Source of the DNA: Nakamurella aerolata
Lineage (GTDB): Bacteria > Actinomycetota > Actinomycetes > Mycobacteriales > Nakamurellaceae
Assembly: GCF_013002705.1 (NCBI RefSeq)
Contig: NZ_JABEND010000001.1
Coordinates: forward strand, 186,001-250,000
Direction of reading: 5' to 3'
Length of the DNA stretch: 64,000 nt
In this document: in pieces, positions 30,573 through 39,096 of the stretch
Layout: each line of letters starts with the position of its first letter
Numbering within the stretch: the first letter of the stretch is position 1
Position numbers and translations under genes: made by a program
Notes under the pieces: generated by a model
What the model was told of the DNA's origin: nothing
Seen by the model: only the letters and a program-made list of their open reading frames with translations
Database searches by the model: none

Positions 30573-31462
30573 CGTCCGCTGCGGCGCAGCGCGTCCGGGC
30601 CCCGCATCTCAGCGGCGGCGGGGTGCGGCAGCCACCACTGGAGCGGGCCGGGGCGATCCTGCGGACCGTACTGCTGGTGCTCGGCGCACTGCTGTTCCTG
30701 ATCCCGTTCTATCTGATCATCCGGACCGCGCTGGCCACCGAACCGGAGATCGCCGAGCTGGAGTTCACACTGTGGCCGGCCAAGGCGCAGTGGCAGAACT
30801 TCGCCGACGTGTTCAGCAACAGCCAGGTGCCGTTCGCGCGGGCGTTGCTGAACTCGGTGCTGGTGTCGGTGGTGCAGACCGTTCTCACCGTGGTGCTGGC
30901 CGCATTGGCCGGCTATGGGCTGGCGCGGATCCCTTATCGGTACTCGGGTCTGGTGTCCGGCCTGGTGCTTGCCACCCTGATGATTCCCGCGGCGGTGACG
31001 TTCGTCCCGACGTTCGTGATGGTGTCGTCGTTGGGGTGGGTGTCGTCGCTGCGCGGCTTGATCATCCCCGGCTTGTTCTCGGCGCTTGCGGTTTTCCTGT
31101 TCCGCCAACAGTTCTCCGACTTCCCGCGGGACCTGGAGGAAGCCGGGCGCATCGACGGGCTGGGCTACTTCGGGGTGTTCTGGCGCATCGTGGTGCCGAA
31201 CACCGGCGCGGTGTTCGCGGCCATCGGCGCGATCACCTTCCTGGCATCCTGGAATGCCTTCCTGTGGCCGTTGGTGATCGGGCAGGACCCGAACTCGTGG
31301 ACCATCCAGGTGGCGCTCTCGGCCTACACCACCAGCCAGAACCCGAACTACTCGCAGTTGTTCGCCGCGGCCACCATCGCCACCGTGCCGGTGCTGCTGC
31401 TGTTCGTCGGGTTGCAGCGCTTCATCCGCCAGGGCTACGAGTCCACCGGAAGCACCGGCTGA
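30569..31462 (+). CDS. Sugar ABC transporter permease (MalG-type)
   Basis: A 297-residue integral membrane protein with six segments. EAA loop: EEAGRIDGLGYFGVFWRIVVPNT at about residues 189-212. The first segment (TVLLVLGALLFLIPFYLIIRTAL) and WNAFLWPLVIG are typical of the MalG group. It begins inside the preceding stop codon (ATGA). No ATPase gene follows; actinobacterial sugar importers often share one multitask ATPase (MsiK) encoded elsewhere. Confidence 0.9.
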   Translation: MTSAAAQRVRAPHLSGGGVRQPPLERAGAILRTVLLVLGALLFLIPFYLIIRTALATEPEIAELEFTLWPAKAQWQNFADVFSNSQVPFARALLNSVLVSVVQTVLTVVLAALAGYGLARIPYRYSGLVSGLVLATLMIPAAVTFVPTFVMVSSLGWVSSLRGLIIPGLFSALAVFLFRQQFSDFPRDLEEAGRIDGLGYFGVFWRIVVPNTGAVFAAIGAITFLASWNAFLWPLVIGQDPNSWTIQVALSAYTTSQNPNYSQLFAAATIATVPVLLLFVGLQRFIRQGYESTGSTG

Positions 31463-31467
31463 GGTCG

Positions 31468-31501
31468 CGCTCTGTTCGGCGAGAGCCGCGGGCCCAGAGC
31501 G
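31468..31501 (+). terminator. Hairpin after the sugar ABC operon
   Basis: Outer arms CGCTCTG (31468-31474) and CAGAGCG (31495-31501); inside is a second stem CGGC/GCCG closed by a GAGA tetraloop. It starts six bases after the permease stop. No U-run follows, so this is a likely but not certain terminator. Confidence 0.5.
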
Positions 31502-31630
31502 TCTCCGAACGTCAGCACCCACGTCGGCTGGGATCCAACTCGGTGGCCGCCCACGTCGGCGGGGGATCCAACTCGGCGAGCGCCCAACTCGTGGCACCTC
31601 AACTCGGCGAGCACAACCGAATTCGCACGC

Positions 31631-31681
31631 CACAACCGTTTCAGCACGCTGGAGGGGTTGTGATGTACCGGAACGGTTGTG
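31631..31681. repeat. Inverted repeat with 31-base loop (first)
   Basis: CACAACCGTT at 31631-31640 and its perfect complement AACGGTTGTG at 31672-31681. Further CACAACC (31612) and GGTTGTG (31656) copies lie outside and inside it. Confidence 0.8.
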
Positions 31682-31688
31682 ATCGCCG

Positions 31689-31743
31689 GCGAATGGTGAA
31701 GGGCCGAGCGGGGACGCGCCACCCGCGAAGGTTCACCATCCGC
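31689..31743. repeat. Inverted repeat with 31-base loop (second)
   Basis: GCGAATGGTGAA at 31689-31700 pairs with TTCACCATCCGC at 31732-31743 with a single mismatch. The loop length equals that of the repeat just upstream. Confidence 0.75.
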
Positions 31744-31830
31744 TCCATCCCGGGGCGTTAACGGAACTCTGACGCAATCTTGACGGTCGCCGCACCCCAT
31801 TGCCGCGCTCGTCGTCGCAGGATGGATCCC

Positions 31831-32088
31831 ATGGCCCGCACCGCTCTCGACGCCGACAGACCCGCAACACCAGCAGCTCCCGTCAGCCCGTGGCATCACC
31901 GGGTGCGCTCGGCGACCCTGGTGCTCGTCGGCCTAGGTCTGGTGGTGTCCGGGGTGCTGGGCAGCCTGGCGCACCGCGGGCTGCTGGTGCTGTTCGTCGT
32001 CGGGTTGGCGCTGCTGTTGACGGTGCGCATCAGGGCCGCCTGCGATCAGCTCAGCACGCCGCCCCGGCGCGAGCGCCAGGGGCGCTGA
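31831..32088 (+). CDS. Small membrane protein of unknown function
   Basis: An 85-residue protein with two hydrophobic segments (ATLVLVGLGLVVSGVLGSL and GLLVLFVVGLALLLTV) joined by a short loop, and a basic C-terminal tail. I chose ATG 31831; ATG 31822 is in frame. CAGGAT at 31819-31824, seven bases before 31831, could be a -10 of a leaderless transcript. Convergent with acnR. Unknown role. Confidence 0.6.
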   Translation: MARTALDADRPATPAAPVSPWHHRVRSATLVLVGLGLVVSGVLGSLAHRGLLVLFVVGLALLLTVRIRAACDQLSTPPRRERQGR

Positions 32089-32128
32089 GGCGCCAACGAG
32101 GCAAACCGTCCGTTCCGGCGACCTGGAC

Positions 32129-32686
32129 TCAGCGCCGGACGGAGGATTCCACCACGTCCAGCACCGCGGAGAATCGGTCGGCGGGCAGCCCGGCCGCGAG
32201 ATGCGCGACCAGTCCCTCGAGCACCAGCTCCAGATACGAGGCCAGCACCTCGATGTCGACGTCGTCGCGCAGCACCCCGGCGGCCCGCTGGCGCTGCAGC
32301 CGCTCCCGGGTAGCGGTGGCCACCGCGGCCGAGCGTTGCGCCCACTCCACCCGGAACTGCGGATCGGTGCGCAGCCGCCGGGAGATCTCCAGCTGGGTGC
32401 CGAGCCAGCCGGCGTCCGGATGCGCGATCAGCTCCCGCATCACCTGCACAAGGCCTTGCTCCGCAACGGTTTCGGCCATCGCGGCCACGTCGGCGTCGGC
32501 GAGCGCGAGGAACAGCGCGTCCTTGTCGGCGAAGTGGTGGAAGATCGCCCCACGGGACAGCCCCGCAGCCTCCTCCAGCACCCGCACCGTCGCACCCTCG
32601 AAGCCGTAGCGGGCGAACGCCGTCCGCGCCGCATCGAGAATCTGCCGGCGCCGGGCGGCCAGGTGATCGGTGCTGACCTTTGGCAC
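32129..32686 (-). CDS. acnR: TetR-family repressor of aconitase, AcnR-like
   Basis: A 185-residue TetR regulator. HTH in the first 60 residues: RRQILDAARTAFARYGFEGATVRVLEEAAGLSRGAIFHHFADKDALFLAL. It is directly downstream of acn, as in mycobacteria and corynebacteria, where AcnR represses acn. A close match to the corynebacterial AcnR operator is present in the acn promoter (35864-35879), which supports the assignment. GTG 32686 is the family-like start; GGAG lies 12 bases upstream. Confidence 0.85.
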   Translation of the reverse strand: MPKVSTDHLAARRRQILDAARTAFARYGFEGATVRVLEEAAGLSRGAIFHHFADKDALFLALADADVAAMAETVAEQGLVQVMRELIAHPDAGWLGTQLEISRRLRTDPQFRVEWAQRSAAVATATRERLQRQRAAGVLRDDVDIEVLASYLELVLEGLVAHLAAGLPADRFSAVLDVVESSVRR

Positions 32687-32833
32687 GGTGGACGTTCGCT
32701 CCTTTCGCACGCACCGGGCGGCTATGGACCCCGGGTGCGTTTGCTGTCGCCGGCCGCGCTGGCCGAACCTGCCGCACAACGACCGCGGCGGCGAGTCGCC
32801 GGTGCAGCGACCCGCCGCCGCGGTGCGGCGAAA

Positions 32834-35677
32834 CTACTTACCCGACAACAGATTGCGCAGCACGTACTGCATGATGCCGCCGTTGCGGTAGTAGTCGGCC
32901 TCACCGGGGGTGTCGATGCGCACGGTGGCCTGGAAGCTGCCGGCTTCGCGGTTCGGCTTGGTCGGGGTCACCTTGACCGTCACCGTCTTCGGGGTGCGGC
33001 CCTCGTTCAGCTCGGTGATGCCCTCGATGTCGATGATCTCGGTGCCGTCCAGCCCCATGTCCTCGGCCGACTTGCCGGCCGGGAACTGCAGCGGGATCAC
33101 TCCCATGCCGATCAGGTTGGAACGGTGGATGCGCTCGTACGACTGCGCGATCACGGCCTTCACCCCCAGCAGCGCCGTGCCCTTCGCGGCCCAGTCGCGC
33201 GAGGAACCGGAGCCGTACTCGGTGCCGGCCAGGATCACCAGCGGGGTACCGGCCTTCGCATAGTTCTCCGATGCTTCGAAGATCGAGGTCTGCGGCGCCT
33301 CGTCCGGGTTCTCCGACACCGAGAAGTCGCGGGTGAAACCACCCTCGATGTTGTCCAGCAACTGGTTGCGCAACCGGATGTTGGCGAAGGTGCCGCGGAT
33401 CATCACCTCGTGGTTGCCGCGCCGGGAACCGTAGGAGTTGAAGTCGCGGCGCTGCACGCCGTGCTCGGCCAGGTACTTGCCCGCGGGGGAGTCCACCTTG
33501 ATGGCACCGGCCGGCGAGATGTGGTCCGTGGTCACCGAATCACCGAGCTTGGCCAGCACCCTGGCGCCGGTGATGTCGGCGACCGGCTCGGGCTGCGCCG
33601 CCATCCCCTCGAAGTACGGGGGCTTGCGGACGTAGGTGGACTCCGGGTCCCACTGGAAGGTCTTGTCGTCCGGGGTGGGCAGGCTCTTCCAGCGCTCGTC
33701 ACCGGCGAACACGTCGGCGTAATCCTTGGTGAACATCTCCTGGCTGATCGCTGAGGCCATCACCTCTTCGATCTCCTGAGCGGACGGCCAGATGTCTTTC
33801 AGGAAAACATCTTTGCCGTCGGTGTCGGTGCCGAGCGGCTCGTTGTTCAGGTCGAGATCCATGGTGCCGGCGATGGCATAGGCCACCACCAGCGGCGGCG
33901 AGGCCAGGTAGTTCATCTTGATGTCGGGGTTGATCCGCCCCTCGAAGTTGCGGTTGCCGCTGAGTACGGAGACCACCGCGAGGTCGGACTCGTTGACAGC
34001 CGCCGAGATCTCTTCAGGCAGCGGACCGGAGTTGCCGATGCAGGTGGTGCAGCCGAAGCCGACCAGATTGAACCCGAGCTTCTCCAGGTACGGCATCAGG
34101 CCGGCCCGCTCGTAGTAGTCCATGACGACCTTGGAACCGGGGGCAAGGGTGGTCTTCACCCACGGCTTGCGGTCGAGGCCCTTCTCGACGGCCTTCTTCG
34201 CCAGCAGCGCCGCGCCGAGCATCACCTGCGGGTTGGACGTGTTGGTACAGCTGGTGATCGCCGCGATCGCCACATGCCCGTGGTCGACGTCGAACTGCTG
34301 CCCGTCCATGGTGACGGCGGTGGGCTTGCTGGCCCTTCCACTGGTCTTGGCCGGCCGCGGCGTCACCGGCGGGCCGCCGTCGCCGTTCGGGTCGGGCGTG
34401 GTGGACGGCGCGTCCGAGGCCGGGAACGATTCGGTGTCGGCGTCGTCGACGTTGCCGGCGTCCGGGTCGTCCGCGTAGGCCTTGAGCGCCTGCCGGAACA
34501 CCGGCTTGGCCTCGGCCAGCGGCACGCGGTCCTGCGGCCGTTTCGGGCCTGCGATGGACGGCACCACCGAGGCCAGGTCCAGCTCGAGGTACTCGGAGTA
34601 GCGGGCCTGGTGCGCCGGGTCGTGCCACATGCCCTGCTTCTTGGCGTAGGCCTCGACCAGCTGCAGCAGCTCATCGGGGCGGCCGGTCAGCCGCAGGTAG
34701 TTGATGGTCTCTTCGTCGATCGGGAACATCGCGGCGGTGGAGCCGAACTCGGGGCTCATGTTGCCGATGGTGGCCCGGTTGGCCAGCGGCACCGCGGCGA
34801 CGCCCTCGCCGTAGAACTCGACGAACTTGCCGACAACGCCGTGCTCACGCAGCATCTCGGTGATGGTCAGCACCAGGTCGGTCGCGGTGGTGCCGGTCGG
34901 CAGTTCGCCGGACAGCTTGAACCCGACCACCCTGGGGATCAGCATCGACACCGGCTGGCCGAGCATGGCCGCCTCCGCCTCGATACCGCCGACGCCCCAG
35001 CCGAGCACCCCGAGTCCGTTCACCATGGTGGTGTGAGAGTCGGTGCCCACCAACGTGTCAGGGTAGGCGGTCAGCACGCCGTCCTCGGCCGGGACGGTGC
35101 GGGTCATCACCACCCTGGCCAGGTGCTCGATGTTGACCTGGTGCACGATGCCGGTGCCGGGCGGCACCACCTTGAACTCGTCGAACGCGGTCTGGCCCCA
35201 GCGCAGGAACTGGTAGCGCTCCCGGTTGCGCTGGTACTCCAGCTCGACGTTCCGCTCGAAGGCGTCCTCGCGGCCGAAGACGTCGGCGATCACCGAGTGG
35301 TCGATCACCAGCTCGGCAGGGGCCAGCGGGTTGATCTTGTTGGGGTCGCCGCCGAGGGTCTCCATCGCCTCGCGCATGGTGGCGAGGTCGACGACGCACG
35401 GCACGCCGGTGAAGTCCTGCATGATGACGCGCGCCGGGGTGAACTGGATCTCGGTGTCCGGCTCGGCGTCGGCCTTCCAGTTGGCCAGCGCCTTGATGTG
35501 TTCGGCGGTGATGTTGGCGCCGTCCTCGGTGCGCAACAGGTTCTCCAGCAACACCTTCAGTGAGAACGGCAGGGTGGCCGCGTTCTCCAGGCCGGGCACA
35601 TCGGTGATGCGGTAGATCCGGTAGTCGGTGCCGCCGACGGACAGAGTGTCCTGGGCGGAGAGGCTGTTGATACTCAC
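32834..35677 (-). CDS. acn: Aconitate hydratase
   Basis: Citrate/isocitrate-interconverting 4Fe-4S enzyme of the TCA cycle (947 residues, AcnA type). Seen: [32 protein letters not shown], the cluster ligands in [13 protein letters not shown] and [24 protein letters not shown], and [13 protein letters not shown] in the swivel domain. An acidic Pro/Asp/Ser insert of about 60 residues precedes the first Cys, as in other actinobacteria. The start is GTG 35677 ([16 protein letters not shown]), with GAGGAG 13 bases upstream. A -35/-10 pair with an AcnR-type operator lies about 190 bases upstream. Confidence 0.96.
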   Translation of the reverse strand: MSINSLSAQDTLSVGGTDYRIYRITDVPGLENAATLPFSLKVLLENLLRTEDGANITAEHIKALANWKADAEPDTEIQFTPARVIMQDFTGVPCVVDLATMREAMETLGGDPNKINPLAPAELVIDHSVIADVFGREDAFERNVELEYQRNRERYQFLRWGQTAFDEFKVVPPGTGIVHQVNIEHLARVVMTRTVPAEDGVLTAYPDTLVGTDSHTTMVNGLGVLGWGVGGIEAEAAMLGQPVSMLIPRVVGFKLSGELPTGTTATDLVLTITEMLREHGVVGKFVEFYGEGVAAVPLANRATIGNMSPEFGSTAAMFPIDEETINYLRLTGRPDELLQLVEAYAKKQGMWHDPAHQARYSEYLELDLASVVPSIAGPKRPQDRVPLAEAKPVFRQALKAYADDPDAGNVDDADTESFPASDAPSTTPDPNGDGGPPVTPRPAKTSGRASKPTAVTMDGQQFDVDHGHVAIAAITSCTNTSNPQVMLGAALLAKKAVEKGLDRKPWVKTTLAPGSKVVMDYYERAGLMPYLEKLGFNLVGFGCTTCIGNSGPLPEEISAAVNESDLAVVSVLSGNRNFEGRINPDIKMNYLASPPLVVAYAIAGTMDLDLNNEPLGTDTDGKDVFLKDIWPSAQEIEEVMASAISQEMFTKDYADVFAGDERWKSLPTPDDKTFQWDPESTYVRKPPYFEGMAAQPEPVADITGARVLAKLGDSVTTDHISPAGAIKVDSPAGKYLAEHGVQRRDFNSYGSRRGNHEVMIRGTFANIRLRNQLLDNIEGGFTRDFSVSENPDEAPQTSIFEASENYAKAGTPLVILAGTEYGSGSSRDWAAKGTALLGVKAVIAQSYERIHRSNLIGMGVIPLQFPAGKSAEDMGLDGTEIIDIEGITELNEGRTPKTVTVKVTPTKPNREAGSFQATVRIDTPGEADYYRNGGIMQYVLRNLLSGK

Positions 35678-35862
35678 GTCAGGGTGTCTCCTCGACTGGT
35701 GCGGCCGCCGGTAGTCCCGACGACGCCGTTGCGGGCTTGCACGGCACACCACCCGACCGACCGGGCGGCGGCTCGGCGACAGCCGGCCGTCCAGCACTGC
35801 AACAACGGCTGCCGCACAGCGCTCGTCCCTGCAACGTGGCAGGGGGAACGCCTCCACCGCTA

Positions 35863-35891
35863 ACAGTACGCGTGTCCGGTTTAGCGGGCAA
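35863..35891 (-). promoter_or_regulatory. acn promoter
   Basis: On the minus strand, TTGCCC (35886-35891) and TACTGT (35863-35868) separated by exactly 17 bases, facing acn. This predicts a leader of roughly 180 bases before GTG 35677. Confidence 0.6.
35864..35879 (-). promoter_or_regulatory. AcnR-type operator overlapping the acn -10 element
   Basis: CCGGACACGCGTACTG on the minus strand matches the remembered C. glutamicum AcnR consensus CAGNACNNNCGTACTG at 11 of 12 fixed positions. It overlaps the -10 hexamer, so binding would block polymerase. The AcnR-like gene lies just downstream of acn. Confidence 0.65.
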
Positions 35892-35936
35892 CGGCGGGTC
35901 GCCCGGTGCCCGTTCCGGCGCCGCGATCCGCCGTGC

Positions 35937-36020
35937 CGTCCTGGGCAGCGGTGTTGCGTCGTGCCGTCCTGGGAAGCCGCGCGGGACGCGTCCTGGGAAG
36001 CCGTGCTGGGGGCGTCCTGG
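35937..36020 (+). repeat. Degenerate 24-base direct repeats
   Basis: CGTCCTGG occurs at 35937, 35965, 35989 and 36013, mostly followed by GAAGC or GCAGC-like bases, i.e. a repeat with a 24- to 28-base period. Upstream of the acn promoter. Role unknown. Confidence 0.65.
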
Positions 36021-36057
36021 AACACTTGAACAACGGAAAGTTACTGGCGGGGACGAC

Positions 36058-36092
36058 GAAGGGCCCCGCCGGTGGTGCCGGCAGGGCCCTTC
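36058..36092 (-). terminator. Terminator hairpin of the Gln/Gly/Trp-rich membrane protein gene
   Basis: Arms GAAGGGCCC (36058-36066) and GGGCCCTTC (36084-36092) with an inner GCCGG/CCGGC stem around a five-base loop. It lies 49 bases after the minus-strand stop at 36141. GC-rich, with only a short T-rich stretch after it in the direction of transcription. Confidence 0.7.
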
Positions 36093-36140
36093 GGGTCTGG
36101 CGTGTGGTGCGGTCGTGCTGGCTGGTTACCTGCCAGCGAG

Positions 36141-37703
36141 TTACTTGCCCGCGAGCTGCAGCAGCGCGTCGACGTCGCTGGCGTCCAGCGCATTCAGCAT
36201 GTCGAGGAACACGCCGGAGAAGCTGCGCACCGGGCTGACGTACCACTTGCCGTCCACCTGGGTGGTGACGATGCCGATGTTCAGCAGCGCCTTGAACTCC
36301 TTCTGGATCACGGTCTGGATGGCCGGCGGCAGCTGCGCGGACATCGAGCCGGACGAGCCGGGCGAGGAACCGGAAGCCATCTGCAGCAACATGTCCGGGG
36401 TCATGGTGCGGGTCTGGCCGTTGGCGGTGACGCTCAGCTTGTCGCCGTCGACGGTGATCTCGACGGTCATCCCGTTCGCGGTGACGGTGGCGTGCTTCAG
36501 CGAGACCTTGGTGCCGCCGGTGACCTGAGTGGTGTTCAGCTGCAGTCCGTCAACCTTCACGCCGCTCGCCTGCGGGCCGGGATAGTCGGTGGCCTCCAAC
36601 AGCTTCGGGCCGTAGTCGTGCATCACGCCCATCTCGACCGGGTCGAGCAGCGAGATGACACCCTCGGCGTCGCGGCTCAGGGACTTGCTCACCAGCGACT
36701 GAACGGCCTCTTCGGGGGAACCGGCCCCGGCGTTCGGGATCGGCTTGCCCAGATCGGTGCTGAGCTTCTTGCCGTTGTTGTTCGCCGCCTTCTGCAGCAT
36801 GTTGTCGGCCAGCGTGTAGAACATGCTCGGGTACCACTTGTCGCCGCGCTTGACGGTGGCGACCCGGACCGGTCCGCCGGTCTTCTTGACCAGATCGGCG
36901 ATGTTCACGGTCTGCGACTTGGGCTGGTTCTGCTGGGCGCGCTCCAGCTCCGGGCCGAGCGCCTTCTTGATCTTGTCGGTGAACGGGAACTCCGACGAGC
37001 CCTTCACGGTGATGGTGCCGGCGGTCAGCTTCTGGATGCTGACGCGGTCGTTGATCTGCTCGGCCTTGGCCTCGTCGAACTTCAAGCCCTTGATCTCGAT
37101 GGACGAGGAAGTCAGGTTGTTGGTCTGGACGCTGTCCTTGACGATCTGCAGTCGCTTCAGCGTCTTGAGCATGTCACCGCTGATGTCGTCGAACAGCTTG
37201 GCCTCGGCCGGGTCGAGCTGATCGGCGATGCCGACGGTGTCGCCCTTCTCCAGGGCGGTCGCGAAGTTCTGCGCGGCCAGCGCGGGGGAGTCGGTGCCAC
37301 CGGAGGCGGTGGAGTCGCTGCCGTCCTTGTCGCGGAAGCCGAAGAACCAGATACCGCCGCCGACCAGCGCGGCGACCAGCACCAGCGCCGTGACGATGAT
37401 GCCGGTGCGGTTCTTCTTCGGCGGCTGCTGCTGGCCCTGCCAGCCGGCCGGGCCGCCCTGCCAACCCTGCTGACCCTGTGGCTGCCAGCCCTGCTGGCCC
37501 TGCTGACCCCCGCCGGCCTGCTCGGGAGCGCCCTGCTGCCAGCCCTGCTGGCCGCCGGCGGGGAACTGCCCAGGCTGCTGGCCCTGCGGCTGACCCGGAC
37601 CCCACTGCTGTTGGCCCTGCCCCTGCGGCTGCCAGCCCTGACCTTGCCCCTCGGGTCCGGGCTGCCATCCACCCTGCCCCTGCGGCCCGTAGTTGTCGCT
37701 CAT
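36141..37703 (-). CDS. Membrane-anchored protein with Gln/Gly/Trp-rich cytosolic tail
   Basis: A 520-residue protein that I cannot assign. Residues 1-95 are built almost entirely from Gln, Gly, Pro and Trp (repeats such as GQQGWQPQG). One membrane segment follows (TGIIVTALVLVAALVGGGIWFFGF, about 100-123). The 400-residue remainder should be extracellular: a domain with helical DPAEAKLFDDISGDMLKTLKRL, a region TVNIADLVKKTGGPVRVATVKRGDKWYPSMFYTLADNML, and a repeat of the same theme at the C-terminus (QVDGKWYVSPVRSFSGVFLDML), like lipid-transfer or NTF2-type folds. ATG 37703. It is monocistronic, with a hairpin after it. Confidence 0.7.
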   Translation of the reverse strand: MSDNYGPQGQGGWQPGPEGQGQGWQPQGQGQQQWGPGQPQGQQPGQFPAGGQQGWQQGAPEQAGGGQQGQQGWQPQGQQGWQGGPAGWQGQQQPPKKNRTGIIVTALVLVAALVGGGIWFFGFRDKDGSDSTASGGTDSPALAAQNFATALEKGDTVGIADQLDPAEAKLFDDISGDMLKTLKRLQIVKDSVQTNNLTSSSIEIKGLKFDEAKAEQINDRVSIQKLTAGTITVKGSSEFPFTDKIKKALGPELERAQQNQPKSQTVNIADLVKKTGGPVRVATVKRGDKWYPSMFYTLADNMLQKAANNNGKKLSTDLGKPIPNAGAGSPEEAVQSLVSKSLSRDAEGVISLLDPVEMGVMHDYGPKLLEATDYPGPQASGVKVDGLQLNTTQVTGGTKVSLKHATVTANGMTVEITVDGDKLSVTANGQTRTMTPDMLLQMASGSSPGSSGSMSAQLPPAIQTVIQKEFKALLNIGIVTTQVDGKWYVSPVRSFSGVFLDMLNALDASDVDALLQLAGK

Positions 37704-37885
37704 GACGTTTGCGTCCTCCCGGCTGCGACCGGCGGTTCCGGTCGAAGTATCTGTGGGTGGCCCGGCTCCCCGAACCGCGCGGCGGCAGCGGACAGACCTG
37801 GCCTTACCGCCCTAAGACGAACGGTGTCGATGCTTGGTTCCAGTCTGATTCCAGACTTCTTCCCAGCCAAATCTCGCGCCGCCAA

Positions 37886-37932
37886 GGTGAGCGCCGTCGC
37901 CCAGGGGTGAGCGCGGCCGCCCAGGTGAGCGC
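37886..37932 (+). repeat. GGTGAGCGC direct repeats, three copies
   Basis: GGTGAGCGC at 37886, 37906 and 37924, each with GCCGTCGCC or GCCGTTGCC-like context, within the gap between the divergent membrane-protein and LuxR genes. Spacings of 20 and 18 bases put them on one face of the helix, as for a regulator binding cooperatively. Confidence 0.7.
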
Positions 37933-37963
37933 CGTTGCCGGGACGGCTCAGGGGCGACCGCAT

Positions 37964-37969
37964 TACGCT
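37964..37969 (+). promoter_or_regulatory. -10 element of the LuxR gene
   Basis: TACGCT, six bases before the GTG at 37976; consistent with a leaderless transcript. The three GGTGAGCGC repeats end 32 bases upstream, in -35 territory. Confidence 0.45.
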
Positions 37970-37975
37970 ACGAGG

Positions 37976-38959
37976 GTGAGGCACGTCCCGGCTCGGCTGT
38001 CGCCCGAGGTGACCAGGCTGCTCCGCAACGCCGATCAGCGGCTGCGTGCCACCCACGGCATCGGCACCCTGTATCCGACAACGCTGGATTGCGCCAGGTC
38101 GCTGGCCCAGGTCGACAGCTTCTACATCGGGTTGTACACCGACAACGAGATGCTGGCGCTGGTGTACCTGGTCGATCTCGGGCAGGTGCTCAGCCCGGAC
38201 GTTGTGCCGATCCGGCCTGGCTCGATCCCGGCGTGGATCCGGGCCGGCGGCTCCGGCTACCGCTACGGCCACGACCAGGGCGCGAGCTTCCGCCCCGTCA
38301 TCAACTTCGGTGACGTCACCGCCGACAGCGCCGACGTGATGTTCGCGCCGATCCGCTCCGCCGACAGTGCCGCCCCGCTCGGGGTGCTGTGCGCGCTCAG
38401 CTATCAGGCTGACGCCTTCGCCGAGGACGATCTGCTCGCCTTCACCGTGCTTGCCCGCATCTTCGGCCGCGACTACCGCCGCACCCATCCGCTGCCGGCG
38501 GCGGATGACCCGCTCTACCGCGCATACCCCGAACTGCTCCCTGACGATCCGCGGGCGGTGATGCTGGAGGCGGCCAGCCGGGTGGCGCAGGCGATGAACT
38601 TGTGCTCGGCACTGATCGCCAAGGGCGCCCCGGCGGCGACGAGCGCCGGCCTGCGGGAGGTGGTCGAGGTCTGCGCCGAGGCCTCGCAGCTGCTGCTGAC
38701 CGGTTCGGTCGACCAGCCGGCGGTGCCGGTCAGCGCGGCGGCCGGGGTGCGGCTGACCACCAGGGAGGCGGAGGTGGCCGAGCTGATCGTCCGCGAGGGC
38801 GCGAGCAACTCGACCATCGCGAGCCGGCTGACCATCTCGGAGAAGACCGTCAAGGCCCATGTCGGGAGCATCCTGCGCAAGTGCGGGGTCACCCAGCGGT
38901 CCGGCATCGCCCCGGTACTGCAGGGTCTTACGACCCAGGACCCGTCGATTTCCGCCTAG
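37976..38959 (+). CDS. LuxR-family regulator with N-terminal sensory domain
   Basis: A 327-residue protein. Residues 20-170 form an alpha/beta domain that looks GAF-like (DSFYIGLYTDNEMLALVYLVD, then VMFAPIRSADSAAPLGVLCALSYQADAFAEDDLLAFTVLAR). The C-terminal 65 residues are a LuxR HTH: LTTREAEVAELIVREGASNSTIASRL, then KTVKAHVGSILRKCGVTQRS. No receiver domain. GTG 37976 is taken as a leaderless start. It precedes the M23/LGFP gene by 126 bases on the same strand, which it may control. The signal is unknown. Confidence 0.82.
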   Translation: MRHVPARLSPEVTRLLRNADQRLRATHGIGTLYPTTLDCARSLAQVDSFYIGLYTDNEMLALVYLVDLGQVLSPDVVPIRPGSIPAWIRAGGSGYRYGHDQGASFRPVINFGDVTADSADVMFAPIRSADSAAPLGVLCALSYQADAFAEDDLLAFTVLARIFGRDYRRTHPLPAADDPLYRAYPELLPDDPRAVMLEAASRVAQAMNLCSALIAKGAPAATSAGLREVVEVCAEASQLLLTGSVDQPAVPVSAAAGVRLTTREAEVAELIVREGASNSTIASRLTISEKTVKAHVGSILRKCGVTQRSGIAPVLQGLTTQDPSISA

Positions 38960-39060
38960 GTCCGATAGCGCCGGTCTGCGCGGCGCCGCCAGCATGAGAT
39001 CTGCCCCCGATCCAGGGTGGCTATCCAATACCGATCCTATGCATCTGGCGGAGGCTGACG

Positions 39061-39096
39061 ATGTGGCTGACAGTGTGGGTGAATCGTGGTGAGTGA
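39061..39096 (+). CDS. Possible 11-residue leader peptide overlapping the LGFP gene start
   Basis: ATG 39061 has GGAGG six bases upstream, a better ribosome site than the main gene has. It reads MWLTVWVNRGE, then TGA at 39094-39096, and so runs across the GTG start of the next gene (39086) in another frame. It contains two Trp codons. Might couple or dampen translation of the cell-wall protein; unproven. Confidence 0.4.
   Translation: MWLTVWVNRGE

Larger units (their letters stand above)
31463..31830. other. Repeat-dense non-coding block
   Basis: About 370 bases without a credible gene. It holds two imperfect copies of a roughly 32-base unit (CCCACGTCGGC ... GGATCCAACTCGG at 31518 and 31550), two copies of CAACTCGGCGAGC (31569 and 31600), four CACAACC/GGTTGTG heptamers, and two long-loop inverted repeats. 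It lies between the sugar operon and a small membrane protein gene. Confidence 0.7.
35678..36140. other. acn upstream region and 3' flank of the Gln-rich membrane protein gene
   Basis: Contains the acn promoter and operator near 35863-35891, a degenerate 24-base repeat block at 35937-36020, and the terminator hairpin of the gene to the right at 36058-36092. No gene is believed here. Confidence 0.6.

Noticed and set aside
31518-31743. Insertion sequence or attachment site
   Set aside because: Repeats and inverted repeats are present, but there is no transposase, no target duplication and no integrase gene nearby.
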